Shown one piece after another: positions 50,568 through 63,401 of a stretch of DNA of 64,000 bases (position 1 is its first letter; every line of letters starts with the position of its first letter). The notes beneath the pieces were generated by a model. That model saw only the letters and a list, made by a program, of their open reading frames with translations. It did not search any database and was not told where the DNA came from. The position numbers were made by a program, and so were the translations under genes. The DNA is from Ooceraea biroi (taxonomy: Eukaryota > Arthropoda > Insecta > Hymenoptera > Formicidae): positions 14,632,001 to 14,696,000 of the forward strand of contig NC_039506.1 in NCBI RefSeq assembly GCF_003672135.1, written 5' to 3'.

Positions 50568-53500
50568 ACGGGAAAGGTAGTCCTCTCACGATTGGACCCA
50601 CTCGCTGGCAGAGACGATCACCTTCTCTCTCTGTCTCTGTCCGCGGATTAATCTATCCCTTATCCCGTTTATCCCGCTCTTCCCGTTTCTCGGAAAACGT
50701 GAAGCTAAAAACGATGACACGTATCTTCGCGGCGCGGGGAGCGAGGACACTATCCTCCTCCTCCCCTACCTACGTTTTCCCTCCACCGCCGCCAACCTGC
50801 CGGGGTACTTATGGAGTCTCTCGCAGATTAACTTTTGATACGCGTCTCCAGTCTCCGTGCAAGCGCCAATTCGTACGTGTGCGCGAACGTGACACGTTCA
50901 CCCGCTGCCGATTATTAAATTTGTATTAGCACCGGTGAGTCCCGCGCTCGTAAAGCGTAATTTGACTGGTAACCCGGAGGTGAAGGCGTTACACAGGCGG
51001 AATCGTGGTAACGTAACGAAAACGAAGAGGATCCGTTGGTGACGAGGAGAAAGAGGAAGAGAGAGAAGGAGAGACGAAGACAGAGACGAAGAGGAACCAA
51101 GAGTGGAACGTGAGTGCAAAGTAATCGTTAATCTCGTTGGCCGCGAAAGCGCGGAGAGCGCCGCGTAAGTTTAATCTAAATTATGCAAAATGATTTGCAT
51201 CGTGCCGGTCGTCCGGGCGCTTTAGGGCCTCCCTTTGTGTTCGCCAAGCAAACCCAGCGCGGTTTTACGCTCGATCTTGCGACGGTCCTGATTTTACGGT
51301 AACTCGGAGGAAAATGGTGTACAGTCACCGGGAACCGTGCCCACCTTCGAGGAACGTTTATACGCTCCGCGAAAGTGTGCCATCAAAAATTTCGAAGGCG
51401 ATCTGGTACCTCATAGCGTTATATAACCTTTGGAAAACCAGCCATTTCCTTTAGTGTTATCTACTATTGGGTCTCCGTAATCGAAATTTCGTTTCGACAT
51501 CTCCCTTGAATGGATCGCGCAGTTTTTCGCCAGAAAACACGACTTTTTATTGAAAATCTGTTGCATAGACAAGGTAGAATTGATAGAGAGAACACTTCGG
51601 CAAAATTCTAAGATTTTCTTGTCCAAGAAATTCAGTGTATTAATCAGTGTAACTAAATTTAATGTTTTACGGTTCACAATAAAAAGTCGTAGCTACATAC
51701 GCTAATAAATGTATCATATTGAGAAAGATGTAAATCATTGTTATATAAAACTGTTAAAATTAAAATTTAACGAGTAACAATTTTCCGTTAACAATTATTT
51801 GATATATATATCACAGCGCGCAGTTTAAGGATAAAAATAAGGAAACCGCGGTATATTACTTACAAACCTCGGAACGAAATTATTCGCGTCGCAGGGCCGC
51901 ATTTATGCGGACGTGGATATGTAAATGGCATCGTGGCAAGTACGCATCCTTCCGCGTTTGCGGATGAGAATTAATTTCCGAATTTTTCGTGCGGGAGAGG
52001 ACGAAATTAGCTAGCTTCGGTTACCGAAGCGTCCACCACGCTGACGTGCTGGAATGGGCAAAAATTAATCGCTCTCGTCAAGCCCTCGAGAGTCAGCAGG
52101 TGCGCGTGTAATCCTCGCGATTTGTATTTTCTCGCGGCGCTGCGATGCGGAAGAAATAACGAGAGAGAGAAAAGAAAAATCAAAAAGAAAATCAAAAGAG
52201 GAGGAGGAAGAGGATGAGTGCTCGGCACGTCGTGTATTTCATTTCTACGATTGCGGATTACGCGGCGCGATGGACCTACTTTTTAAAATTACGGGGCACC
52301 ATATATCGGCCGGCGCACGACAACCCAGCGAGGCCGACTGCGCGATAAATTGTCTTAAAACCCGTCGCGCATTCATAATGGATACCCGCGTGTGTATGGT
52401 TTCCGCGCGAAATGCCGCGTGATCCTTGCGGCGAGCAGAACGATAAAAAAGAAAAGCGGAAACGCGAAAAAGCAGCGAGATGTCGCGATGGAAAATGTGG
52501 CGGCGTCTGCAAACAACTCTCGGAACAGATCGCAAATTGTTATGATTGCGTAAAGGACTGCGCGTTAGCAGGGCGAGAAAAGCGAGTTTCCTACTCTTGT
52601 CTCTTTAATGATCGGTTATAGCGAATTCCGCCTTCTCGTTCATCGCGAAGTTGGGAAGGAGCTGCGAAACGTTAAGTGAGGGTTACTTAAGACGAAAGGC
52701 CGTCGCTGCAACTTGGGCCAAAGGGCGCCGGTCACTGTACCGTGGAGTAATGTTCAAACTTCCCCGCTGTATTATCGCGAGTATTTCACCGGCAACTACA
52801 GATACACTGTTTCCTGTTCCTATTGTGTTCCCATTGTGTTCCGTGCTGGGCCTAGAATTTAAGCGTTCGCGTCGAGATAGAGCGCGACTTACTGTTCCGC
52901 GCGAAGTTAACACGTTTCGTTATCATTGATAGCTTCCATCGCGAGCTCTAAATTTCGCGTGTGATCTCCGTGTTTGTATTCAGCGGTGTAAGAATTGATT
53001 GCAAAATTCGTCGGATGCGCGATTAACCACGTGCGATGCTCTCGTTCGCTTGCAGCGCGCTCGCAGCACACTCGTTTGAGGTCTCGCTCAAATTGAGCAT
53101 TACGAAATTAAGTCGATACAAGCTTCCATCTTGCTTCAACCGCCCGGAGCGAAGGCAGTGGCTTATCTTGATGACGACGTTGCGTGTCGTCTACGCTAAG
53201 CGTGCTCCTCGGGGATACCTCGTAATTATCGTGAACGCTTAGTCGCTTCCGCTCGCGAATTAATTTTTGTTGCTATCGGCTCATGTGGCCCCGAGGCGAA
53301 ACGCTAATTGCAACTTTAGCGAACGCTGAGATATAACGCTTTATAGAACAAAAATATCGTTCACTTCCTCATATATTACGTAAGCATATATTGTCGCAAG
53401 TTAACCACATGAATCTAAACAGACATGTGTATTTGTAAAGCTAGATCGCCAACGTAAACTTCTTGTCATGCTTAGAAAATAATTTTGGAAACAGAGTTGC

Positions 53501-56256
53501 TATCGTAATTTGCGATATACGTTCGCATATTCTCTGGAATTGATTTCAATTAAATTTTAATTAAATAGCGATAGGGACCGTGTCTGCAACGTATCAGCAG
53601 ACAGACTTTAACGTTACAACGAATATTCGAAGCAGCAATGGCCTCGAGTAATCGTCTGCATTCGAAATGAAATCTACAAACATCCTGCACATATATTAGC
53701 GTATCATGGAAGTGATACATTATGGAAATTGATGTGCTACAAAATACACAAGCGTATATATGTGCTCTTTACAAATGTTGCCTTGAAATCTTCCCGTTTC
53801 ATTCGGTTACACGAGACTTCTCTGTTTTGTACGCAAAAGCATTGAGACCTATTAGCGTCCAAATCAGAAATTAATTTCAACGTACGTCAACAGGGCTTTT
53901 CTCGTATATTTTCACTTCATATTTATCTCGCAATGGCAATTCGAGGGAAAATTCGAAGGAAAGGAAAATCACTCGCAGGATTTGAAACATTAAATTTTTA
54001 ATAATATGGGCGTCAGCGTTTTCGCGACAAGAAAGTCTGAGTACGGGAACGTTTTATTTGTTAATACGGTGACCGCACGACGCGGTAAGCGTTTATCGCC
54101 ATTTAATGCGATCTACTACTGCGGATCTTGCCGGCATGGATTTTTCAAAAGAAAATATTCCCCTAGCCTCCTAGCATCATCCATAAAAGTTTACGTTGGC
54201 GTGCGAAAGAACTGCCTGCCTATTACGGGCCGGGATTTTACAGCGTTCTTTAAACTGGCTGTCACAGATCGCGCGATGGCGTCAGACAGTAATTTTTATT
54301 GTTGATACTATACAACCACCGTAAAGTAGCCACCGCTGCGAGATGGCATCGTCCTGGAACGTCGATGCACCGGGCTAAAGTGCAATCGGTCGAAACGAGC
54401 ATCGCCCGGTGCCATTACTTAAGCCCTATTTAAGCGAATCGATATTCAACCGATATAATCGTTCGAACTGTTGCAACGTAAGAGATTATATGTAATAAGC
54501 TAACTAAGAAAGCTCTTACATTGCGATATACAACAAATGCCTCGCGCAATATTACGATTGTACCATTATTCCATTAAATTATAACATAAATTCTTTTAAT
54601 TCATACTTTATACATTCTATAATACTCTCTATTATATCATATTATACTCATATCACCACTTTCGGTCCAAATACTCTCCTGTTAGGCAGGGGAAAGCCGT
54701 TGCGGTATCAGCAGAGTGTATCTGAGTCTGATATTGCAGTGTACTTAAAAGAAGAGTACGACGTCCAGCACAGAAAGCCCTATTCGGTGCAACGTCGTAA
54801 CGTCGTCGTGTCAAAAATTGTCCCGTCCAAATAGCCACTTACATGCCGCGCGCGACCACCTTCCGGAAAATCCGATTCAAACTTTCCATGGACGGGCAGT
54901 TGCTTTCTGGCCGCGCGCGAAAATTTCGCGAAATGCACCAGACCAAACCGCACTCGCGCTCGCCCTTCGCAGGCCAGGTCTGTGGGAACTCGGGTAATCT
55001 CTCCTCCATATACTCTCCACCCTTTCTGAGCGCGAGTTCACCACGTAGTCGAGTTTTCTTTGTTTTCTGCGGAAAGTCCCGCGTGGCTTCCACCATCTAT
55101 CGCGCTATAAGTCGCAAACTGTCAATTCCGATCGATATCTTTTTGATAAGCTTTTCTTTTTTTAATGCGCTTTCCACAGCTCTTCAGTATGCTCTTTATT
55201 TTGCAATTTTTCAGTTTTAATGTGCGTTTTCGCAGCAGGTGCATGAAGACGAAAAGGAAGTTCCTCTTTCTTAAAACGAGGTACTCCTCGTTCTATAACA
55301 CACAACGGACTGTGTAGATTGTGCCAGTTTCTTGCATCTCTCTTTATCTAAGTGCAAATATTAATGCACAATGCAAATATCAGTTGTACGGTTGTTTAGT
55401 CTGACGCGATATTTGAATCCAATACAGTTTCCTTTATCGTCCGTGTACATCCGCGAGACGATGAAACAGTCCTCTTGAACTTTCCGCAGGAAAATCGATT
55501 TTAGATTTATCGAAGCAAAGACTATCGGAATAGTATAAATAGAATATTATGAATAGAGAAAGCGATGGTTTCTACGATCCTATTTGCAAAAACCGATTAT
55601 ACGGACGAGTTAAATCATGCCGTTTAATATTCTCATTTGCGCGATACGCGAACAAGAAATAACATTTTCAAATGACCGTGCATTCGCTTATTTCGCACGG
55701 GTCTTGCTTGCAATTTCGGTGCATGGGATTGGGTAGTCACGCTTCCATTCTATTTGCCATGAAAATATTAGTTAATCTGATAATTTATCGTCCTCGACTT
55801 TCCAAAATATGGTCGCGCGATATAAATCCGTCGCGCTCTGTTACACATTATTTTAGTTTAAATTTTGTTTATCAAACACATTGACGTCCTTATATGAAAA
55901 ATATTTCTATCTTTCTCTCTAAATTTTTCCTGATGTGATCGCATAGCGCATAGAATTTTCTACATTACTCAATAGTCTAATCTCTAAATATAATTATGCC
56001 ATAATGCCATGTTGCACAGATTAAAACAGTGCAATTAGGAATCGATATAAAATAACTATATATTTCATCGGATTAAATTTAGCGTTATAAGTTCCGCGGT
56101 ATAGATCGTCGTTGTCCTGTCGTTACATCGTTATTCTCAATTAATTGCCGCCGGGATAAATCAATACGAATTTTACATAATAACCTTTAATCATATCAGC
56201 AAAATCGGCATAAAAGTCGTACAAAAATGTAATTCAATAACGTAATCACTTTCCAG

Positions 56257-56576
56257 ATTCCCATTTTCACGTGAGACGGTACAAAGGACATCCGATATCC
56301 AAAATGCATCTCTCGGCATCACTCTTCCTTATCATGCTGTGCGTCCTGGTTCATTCGGCGGTCGGCATCCAAGAGATGGTAAACTCCGATTCCGTTTACT
56401 TCCCTGATCAAGCGGATTACATCAAGCTTGCCACAAAGTGTCCGAGCGACACGATACTGTGGCCTGCGAACCGTCGGTGCTACAAAGAGGGTGAGCAAGG
56501 TCCCTGCAACGTCGGTCGGGTGCTGCTGTTCGACCGTCGGTTACTGCGACCGTACTGCAAGGATATCATGTTCTAA
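56257..56576 (+). other. Probable exon carrying the DUF4789-type coding sequence
   Basis: A good splice acceptor, TAATCACTTTCCAG, ends at 56256. The reading frame of the protein is open back through the acceptor to a TAA at 56258-56260 minus 20 bases (56238-56240). This suggests the exon starts at 56257 and that the intron interrupts the 5' UTR or, less likely, an upstream coding part. The upstream exon cannot be identified from the sequence. Confidence 0.5.
56304..56576 (+). CDS. Small secreted Cys-containing protein, DUF4789-type
   Basis: This is a 90-residue protein. I chose the ATG at 56304 because it directly opens a signal peptide (MHLSASLFLIMLCVLVHSAVG); an upstream in-frame GTG at 56271 would only add charged residues before it. 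The mature part carries four Cys in the blocks KCPSDTILWPANRRCYKEG, GPCNVGRVLLFD and PYCKD. That pattern (CP, about ten residues, CY, then GPC..G and a later C) fits the insect DUF4789 family, whose function is unknown. Four Cys suggest two disulphide bonds in an extracellular protein. It is short compared with many family members, so further exons or a truncated paralogue are possible, although the frame ends in a clean TAA. A splice acceptor lies 47 bases upstream of the ATG and a polyadenylation signal AATAAA at 56950-56955. No neighbouring gene gives context. It is probably real; the role is not inferable. Confidence 0.78.
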   Translation: MHLSASLFLIMLCVLVHSAVGIQEMVNSDSVYFPDQADYIKLATKCPSDTILWPANRRCYKEGEQGPCNVGRVLLFDRRLLRPYCKDIMF

Positions 56577-56783
56577 AGGACTATCCGTGCTATACCACAG
56601 CGAACAGCCGGGTGTAACCAACTGCCAAACGACCAACTGCAGTTTAATCCGCCACCTGCTGCGATTCGTTGCACGATAGGTGACGGCAGCGACCGCGAAT
56701 TTCCCGTTCGAGAGGCTCAATTATATGTTTCGACACGGACAAAAATATTTGTTCAAGCAAAGAGAAAACGCGTAGATATTTAT

Positions 56784-56829
56784 TAATGGAATTATAAATA
56801 CTCGTATAATGGAATTGTAAATACTCGTA
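56784..56829. repeat. 23-bp tandem duplication
   Basis: Two TAATGGAATTATAAATACTC-type units, 23 bp each (56784-56806 and 56807-56829), differ at one base. They lie about 200 bases after the stop codon of the DUF4789-type gene, probably in its 3' untranslated region. Confidence 0.9.
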
Positions 56830-56949
56830 GCGACGGCGTCGCGTTCGATATCAAAAATAATATCCCTGCGTAAACGCAAAGGAGTTGCATCGGACGTTTG
56901 CGTAAGGCAGATCCATGCTGTTTCTCTAGGCAGAATTTTTTAATTTGTT

Positions 56950-56955
56950 AATAAA
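56950..56955 (+). terminator. Candidate polyadenylation signal
   Basis: The AATAAA hexamer lies about 370 bases downstream of the stop codon of the DUF4789-type gene. Such hexamers are frequent in AT-rich DNA, so the assignment rests on position only. Confidence 0.3.
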
Positions 56956-59900
56956 AGCGAACTCGCAGGAGAGAAGCTCAAATCAAATGTTAGTCTGATA
57001 ATTAGCGTGATACCTCAATTTTTATTTAAATATTAATGCCATGTCACGTGTGATTGTATATGAAATATTTACGAGATTTATGCTCGAAGTAATCTCTTGT
57101 GCCTTAGTTTGTCTAGATTTTTATTGTTAATTATTATATTATAATCATATTCTTCGTGTGGCGTGTGTATGTGTGAATTGAATTTTCCAACTGACTCGCG
57201 CGTCATTTAACATTTAGAGAAATACGCTTTAATTGACTGCATAAAATATAGATCTGATAGATTAGATTCTTTTTATGCTCTATTCTCAACTTAGTATGTA
57301 GCTCATGAATTTTTACTGCTACTATTCATAGAAAATGATAGATGTATTTATTTAAAATCCATGTAATGCCAATAATTTTCCATCTATAAAAGATAACTGT
57401 AGTTTAGTAAGTATTTATATTTACATTTTGATATTACCAGAGAGTTATTAATTATTATTGATAGCGATTGAAATAGCAATTATTCTGCTGATTTGTATTT
57501 ATGTAATAAAATTTTTATTGTCGCAAAATATATCAAATAATAGCAAACGTTCACCACTCATTTTTCCCTTTACTTAACCAGACGAGGGAAAGAGAGCTGG
57601 CACTCTTCGGCTGCGCATTTGCGTTACCCTTGCCATCACCGACGATACGAACACAAGTGAATAAAAAATAAAAAAAGAATAAAGTGCACTTTCCGAGTAG
57701 CAAACATCCGTCTGCAGTGCCGATATGCGCGTGCATATAAATTATAGATAAAGAGAAATGTTCCAGCGGTTATCATCGAAAATAAATACACCGCGCGCAT
57801 CGTGAATGTTTATCGGGCCGTATATAGAATGTACGCTAGTATTTATTAATCGATCGTGGCCTGATGTTCGTCGGGCAAGTGGATAAAATGACTCTCGTAC
57901 CTCGTTACTCCGGGCCGGCCGGCAGGGGTTTCCCTACGCCAAGCGAGGTATCCCACCCCCTGACTGCAATATCTCAGGGCCCAATGTGACATCGATTCGC
58001 AATTTGGTACGGCGGTTGACAATATGGAGAGACGAGAAATGATCTGGAGCTACGAATGCCGGCCGCGGCGCGCTCGTTCCGAGATATCACCCGCTGCCTG
58101 GTCCTCTCGGCCCGTCCCCTTCTGCCGTTCTACTCCCTTCTTTCCGCCACAACGTGCTTGATACGTGAGCCGGATAACAAGCGTCGCGAGATGTTTTCGA
58201 TTAACCTCGTTTTAAGAATGACTGTCGTTCTTTACTGTCAGATGTGGAGGCCCGATAGCCTCGTCGCGTTCGCCCATCTTTATTCCGCGGGTAGGCGCGC
58301 AAACGGCTCGTGTGATCGGAGCTCCCCCCCGTCGTTCTCACTCCCCCGGTTGCTGCTATTCTTCCCGTCGTATCAGAATTCCATCCGACCGTGGCACGGA
58401 AAGGTTGAATTTCTCAACAGGCACGGTTTATTATATCATCCGCCACCTCCGTTCCCCTATTAATCCTCCCTCGCAATTCCAAGGTCCGTGAGATGGCTGA
58501 TGGCTGGGGTACGAGATAGATCGCCGACGGCGTTATCCGCGTCAGCAGCAGGAATTAGCGTTCTAGCGGGGCAACCATCGTCAATTCATCGCGATGCAGC
58601 TACAATGGTCTACGAGTGTACTTGTTTAGTGATATCTTATTGGATGCATGTAACGTGTAGCGTGCAAATCCCTTCTGCGATATTACGTGACGGGTTACGC
58701 GGCATATTGTTATTAATTTCTGTATTTCGTTATTTGGCTTTTTTTTAGTAAACTCACGTTTCTTTCGAAAAATGCGCAATTCCGTAAACAGAATTAAAAC
58801 ACAAATTCGACAATCGGCAATTCAAGTCGCAGCGAGCAACTGGCGAATTAAACTCCCTCTCGTATTAAATCTCGTATTTTCAATTGTCGTTCGCTACTCG
58901 CGAATATTATTTTATGTAAACGTTTTATGCAAACGTAACGCAGCGTAAAATCCCCGTCGAACTCATAGTGTGGAGTGCGCAATCTATTTGTACTCCCCTG
59001 AATACGCCCGTCCACGCCAAAGTAACTACCCCCGCGCGTGCGTCTCATTAAAAAATCGCGTACGCGTTACACGGCACCTCGGTGCTTCAGAATGAAATTA
59101 ACAGGAAGAGTATCTGCGCCGCGCAGGCGGGGATTAAAATTTTTATCAGCCTCGAGTTACGTGTCGCGTTTCGCTTTTCGCGCCTCGCTTTGGAAATTCC
59201 GCGACAATTATGTAGCGCGCAACGCGTATTCAGCAACGCGCTGCGCTGCCAGCAAGCGGGGCATTGTGCGCCGGTTATTGTTCCAGTGTGCGTTACGCGC
59301 GCACACGGAAGGCAGGAACATGAAAAGGAAGCGAAATCACAAAGTTGTAATAATGGTAATAATTAAAATGAGGAGGATCGAGAGAAGATTGCTGACGAAA
59401 ATTCTTCTCTCTTTTCGTTTGAATTGACTTTTCAATCTGACAGAATCCACTTCCCACCCGTCTTACGTCAGCGTTTAATGTCACTTTAGAATAACGTCAT
59501 TAAACTGCAAACAATTCCTCAAAATGTATTCAGAATGAGACGGTTCGGATGCGGAAGATAAATACAATGGAAATTCAACGCCGAGCTATCGTATGTACGA
59601 TAAACGGTGTCTCACAAAGCGCCAGGTCTCTCTTGGACGTGAACAGCTTAAATGTATATTCCAAGTAAACTTCCATAAGAGGGTTAACAACGCTAATATC
59701 GTGGCCTGAATACGTGCCTTAGACTATAAACTATAATGTTTAAATCCGTCTAATCGTTTCTCTCTGCGAAGCAGTTAATCGCTCAGCGGTGCGGTTGCAA
59801 TGAACTGCTATTTACAATTTACATATAGCACAATATTATAATATTGCATTTAATATTATGCATATTGTACGGTACGCCAAATAATATTACAAACCTAGAA

Positions 59901-61300
59901 ATCTCATACATTTTCAATGGCTAACTTTATCAATTTTATTTCTCTGATAAATTTTCTATTACAAAGAAAGAAACATGTTTTCACGGTGAATCTGTGCCTC
60001 GTGAAAATATATTTTCTCGAAATAACAATTTTTATAATATTTTGCAACACTTACCACTCACGATATTTGTACGTAACATTTTCCTAAGTGCCACCTGTAT
60101 CGTCGCCAGGTTCCTTGAGAGAACGTAACTTGATTTCGTCGCTTTTATTTTTGCAACGACACGCTTGCATTCTGATAATACTTTGGTCTACTTTTTTAAT
60201 TCTTAAGTGTTGCGATATGTAAACTCTCAACGGGGGCCGCTCTAACGGTCGGCGAGAAGAGAGGCGTCCGTGCGCGCCCAGGGGACAATTTTAACTTTCT
60301 CATGCCTATAGTTCCCGTATCCATAATTTCAACTTTATTCCTTGAACTTCCAACTTTTGCAGTATTCCAGAGCGGGATTTGTTACTCGGTTACCGGGACC
60401 GTCGGGTTAAGAACCGACGTAACGAGGTATGTTGCCCAAGAAGTACCTCTAAGGGCTTCGACGTTCCTTATTTCAAATTTGCATCCATTAACGTCGTTTT
60501 ATCCATGTTCAACTTGCGTTAACGTTTACATGACTGCGGGGCTTGTCGGGAATGATGCAAGTTTAAACCTAGAAAACGGTCATTCGAATACCGCGATCTT
60601 CTCCAGCGCGGCATTATCAAAGCGAATCACAAGGAGTGCCGTCGTTTCCAATTTTAAATTTACAGGAGAACGTTTCGAATCTGACTAGATAATTTTTTAC
60701 ACGAATGTTTTAATGCACCGTACAAAGTTAGTAAGATGAAGCAATGGAGAACAAAGAAGTAAAAGATTCATCGCTGCGCAGGCAGCGGTCATTATTCCGT
60801 TTCCTCCTCTTTCTCCCTACAGCAACATTAAAAAGGTTATCAAAATCTGCCAATTCACGGGTATCTTAGGTGCGCGAGTATCGCTGGGTTGAGGACGTCC
60901 GCCTCGCCGACGATAATTAAATTCTACTCGCCGCTTGTCGAGATGCGCGCGGCATCTCGCTTGCCGGCAACCCGGAAACGCGAGATATCTCGCGTCGTGT
61001 GTCGGTGCTTGCGCCTTGTCGGTGCTTATGGCGTACGAAAATGGATGATGGGGTCGGGGAGATGGAGATACGAGCGGATAGGAAGAGAATGAAGGTCGAG
61101 GGAGAAGAAGATCGTCACGACCCAACGAGCGAGCGCGATTGCGCGCGTATATCTCTATATCATATCTTTATTCCCCTCGTACCATCCCCTTCCGACATTG
61201 CCGAAGACACCTTATGGTGGTTTCTTGCTGCGAGGATGGGAGGAGGAATCGGCGACTGAGTTTCCGCCGTTAAGCCAAATTCCCGCGAGTCTTGCATCGC

Positions 61301-61320
61301 GTCGTCGTCGTCGTCGTCGT
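61301..61320. repeat. (GTC)n trinucleotide tract
   Basis: Twenty bases of GTC repeats. Read in other registers it gives short poly-Arg or poly-Asp runs. Confidence 0.9.
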
Positions 61321-62558
61321 TGGAACGTAAAAAGCGACTCGACGACGGTCGACGTGACAAACGATCGCAGTCACGGGGCGAGTCGGTTCCTCTCTCTCAC
61401 CCTCGCCCTCTTTTGCAAACCGTTACAGCGCCTTAAGCATCACGGGATACGAAGGTACATCTCGATCTAAGGTATGGATTGAGAGTGACGCGCTGGCACG
61501 TCGCGAGCTCTCCGCATCCGGGCTTTGCATTTGTAAGCTGTCCCGGGAAGAGATGCGAGTCAGCATGGGGGCAAAGTCAGGTAGATATCGCCAATCGCGG
61601 TACTTTATAAAGTTAACATGTAAATTTTCGTCGCTTGATAACTTGATAACTTGATAACGCGACGCTCCGAGTGGAAACGATCGACGTTGCGTAATACAGC
61701 GAGTTGTGAGAGAAAATGCTGATTTCTCATTATTGAAAAATCACAACGACCATTCAGAAATACTCGGGAAACTTGTTTTCGATCAATTATGATCCGAAAA
61801 AAATGGCGTCTCGGCTTTTCTTGAGAATTATTCAAACTATTCGTGAATTTTACATGCGAGAGAGCGAACAGACTGCATTTGTTCCATTTTTATTTTTGCC
61901 CGCGCTTCACCGAAATTACAATCCGTAATTCACGACATAGCGATGTCTCGGGACAGGTAGATAATTCGATCAGGTACAGTGGAATTCCGTTCCTATGACA
62001 ACCACGTAAATCGATGAATTGATTGGCCTTAATGTTATTATGCAACGTCACTCAATTTATCTACGAAGAATATAATTATGTCATGATCGTTTATGACCGA
62101 ATCAAGCACGAGTACCAACAACAGGATGGTTGTCATTTTCACTTTTTGACACAAAAAATTTTTTTGAGGAAATGACCTATAAATAGGAATGAAACGATGC
62201 ATCGATGCGTGGTATTTGGAATAAAATGCAATACAAATTAATTCATCTGCGCGTACTAATTCGTAACATTTACGCCGTGGATCCTCGCTTTAGAGATTTT
62301 TAAAATCGCTCCGATTTTATATCAAGTTACAAATAATACCGGCACAACTGCGCGCCCACGGAAATATCAAATAAAAGCATTATATTACAAAAACCCTCAT
62401 ATGAAAAATTCATTATAGAAATGACATATGGAAATACCGCATATGAAATATAAATACAGCGGACAGCAAGTTTAGCCGTTTCAAGCCAGCCAGCCGACCA
62501 CAATGCGTGAAGTAGTTATTGCCAGCTACAAAAATGGTGCTGGAACCGCGCAGCCTGG

Positions 62559-62585
<27 letters not shown>
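62559..62585. repeat. (TC)n microsatellite
   Basis: About 27 bases of TC dinucleotides followed by a longer pyrimidine-rich tract to about 62620. Confidence 0.95.
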
Positions 62586-62590
<5 letters not shown>

Positions 62591-63383
62591 ATTCCTCTTC
62601 CTCTTCTCTCCCTTTCATTCCCCTTTTACTATATCATAACATTATCAATTAAAAACACTGAACAATTATAGATGATTGCTGCACGTTTATCGCCAGTTTT
62701 CAGAACCTTTTAGTAACAGCGTTTACATATTTTGTTTCGTTTGACGTTACAGTTATCAATTTATTTGAATTTTTCCAGTACACGGATCCATTCCGACTAC
62801 ATTGTATATTTTTTTCATACGCTTTTAAACTTTGTTAGACAAATTTTACTCCCTTCGAAATCTCAGAAGTGCGCGATTCCGCCATGGTGATCGCTCCTTC
62901 ACAAATGTCCGCGAATATCGATGCGTTTTCGGCGTCGTCAGACACGAATCAGTCGTAAGTTGCGCTTAGAACGTCTGCTTTCCCTAAGTATCGTACATTT
63001 CAATATTCGGTTACAGGATAACTCGTTCGTCTAGCGCGTACTGTCGCGAGAGCGTCGGCGAGACGAGTGGAGGTAACGGGGCTGCTTGAAGAGAGGCAAA
63101 GGGTAGAAGGGCGACAGGCGCTGCAATATTCTTGGCTCGCATTGTACGTGTCCCATAAGTTGGCAGGCGAGCTCCCTCTCAGCGACAGCTTGACAGAACA
63201 TACGCTCTTTCCCGCTCGAATCGTTCCGTCCCCGCGCTCATTCTCTCTCTCCTCCCTCGCGCTCCTCCATACCTTCCTTCCCCCGTGCCACCGTCCTATC
63301 TCCACCCCCGGCCTCGGCACGTCGCCTTTCCTTTCATGCTGCTCTCTTTCCTCGTTTCCGAAAATAAAAGTTTATAAGCTAAC

Positions 63384-63401
63384 GCGCGTGTATACACGCG
63401 C
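63384..63401. repeat. Perfect 18-bp palindrome
   Basis: GCGCGTGTATACACGCGC is fully self-complementary with alternating purine and pyrimidine, a sequence type able to form a cruciform or Z-DNA. The following 60 bases are rich in GTGTAC-like motifs. Confidence 0.85.

Larger units (their letters stand above)
40789..56220. other. Long gene-free stretch
   Basis: About 15 kb without a recognised exon, RNA gene or mobile element. Open frames are short and overlapping. A hydrophobic frame at 44879-45166 lies in AT-rich DNA with a TTG first codon and no homology I recognise. The 45.6-46.5 kb part is AT-rich. Simple repeats are at 42629-42656 and 46757-46798, with purine-rich tracts at about 48986-49016 and 52161-52215. 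Hairpins at 43433-43453 and 50508-50567 are listed separately. An 11-bp duplication (ATTGTGTTCC unit) lies at about 52821-52842. Confidence 0.5.

Noticed and set aside
54006..54305. Frame containing YYCGSCRHGFFKRKYS, resembling the nuclear receptor DNA-binding block CEGCKGFFKR
   Set aside because: The spacing is one residue off (an extra residue between the second Cys and GFFKR), no further zinc-finger cysteines follow, and the remaining sequence is unlike a receptor.
60302..60688. Frame of 128 codons starting with ATG, with a hydrophobic beginning
   Set aside because: No domain, no supporting splice or poly(A) signals, and no pattern beyond chance for a window of this size.
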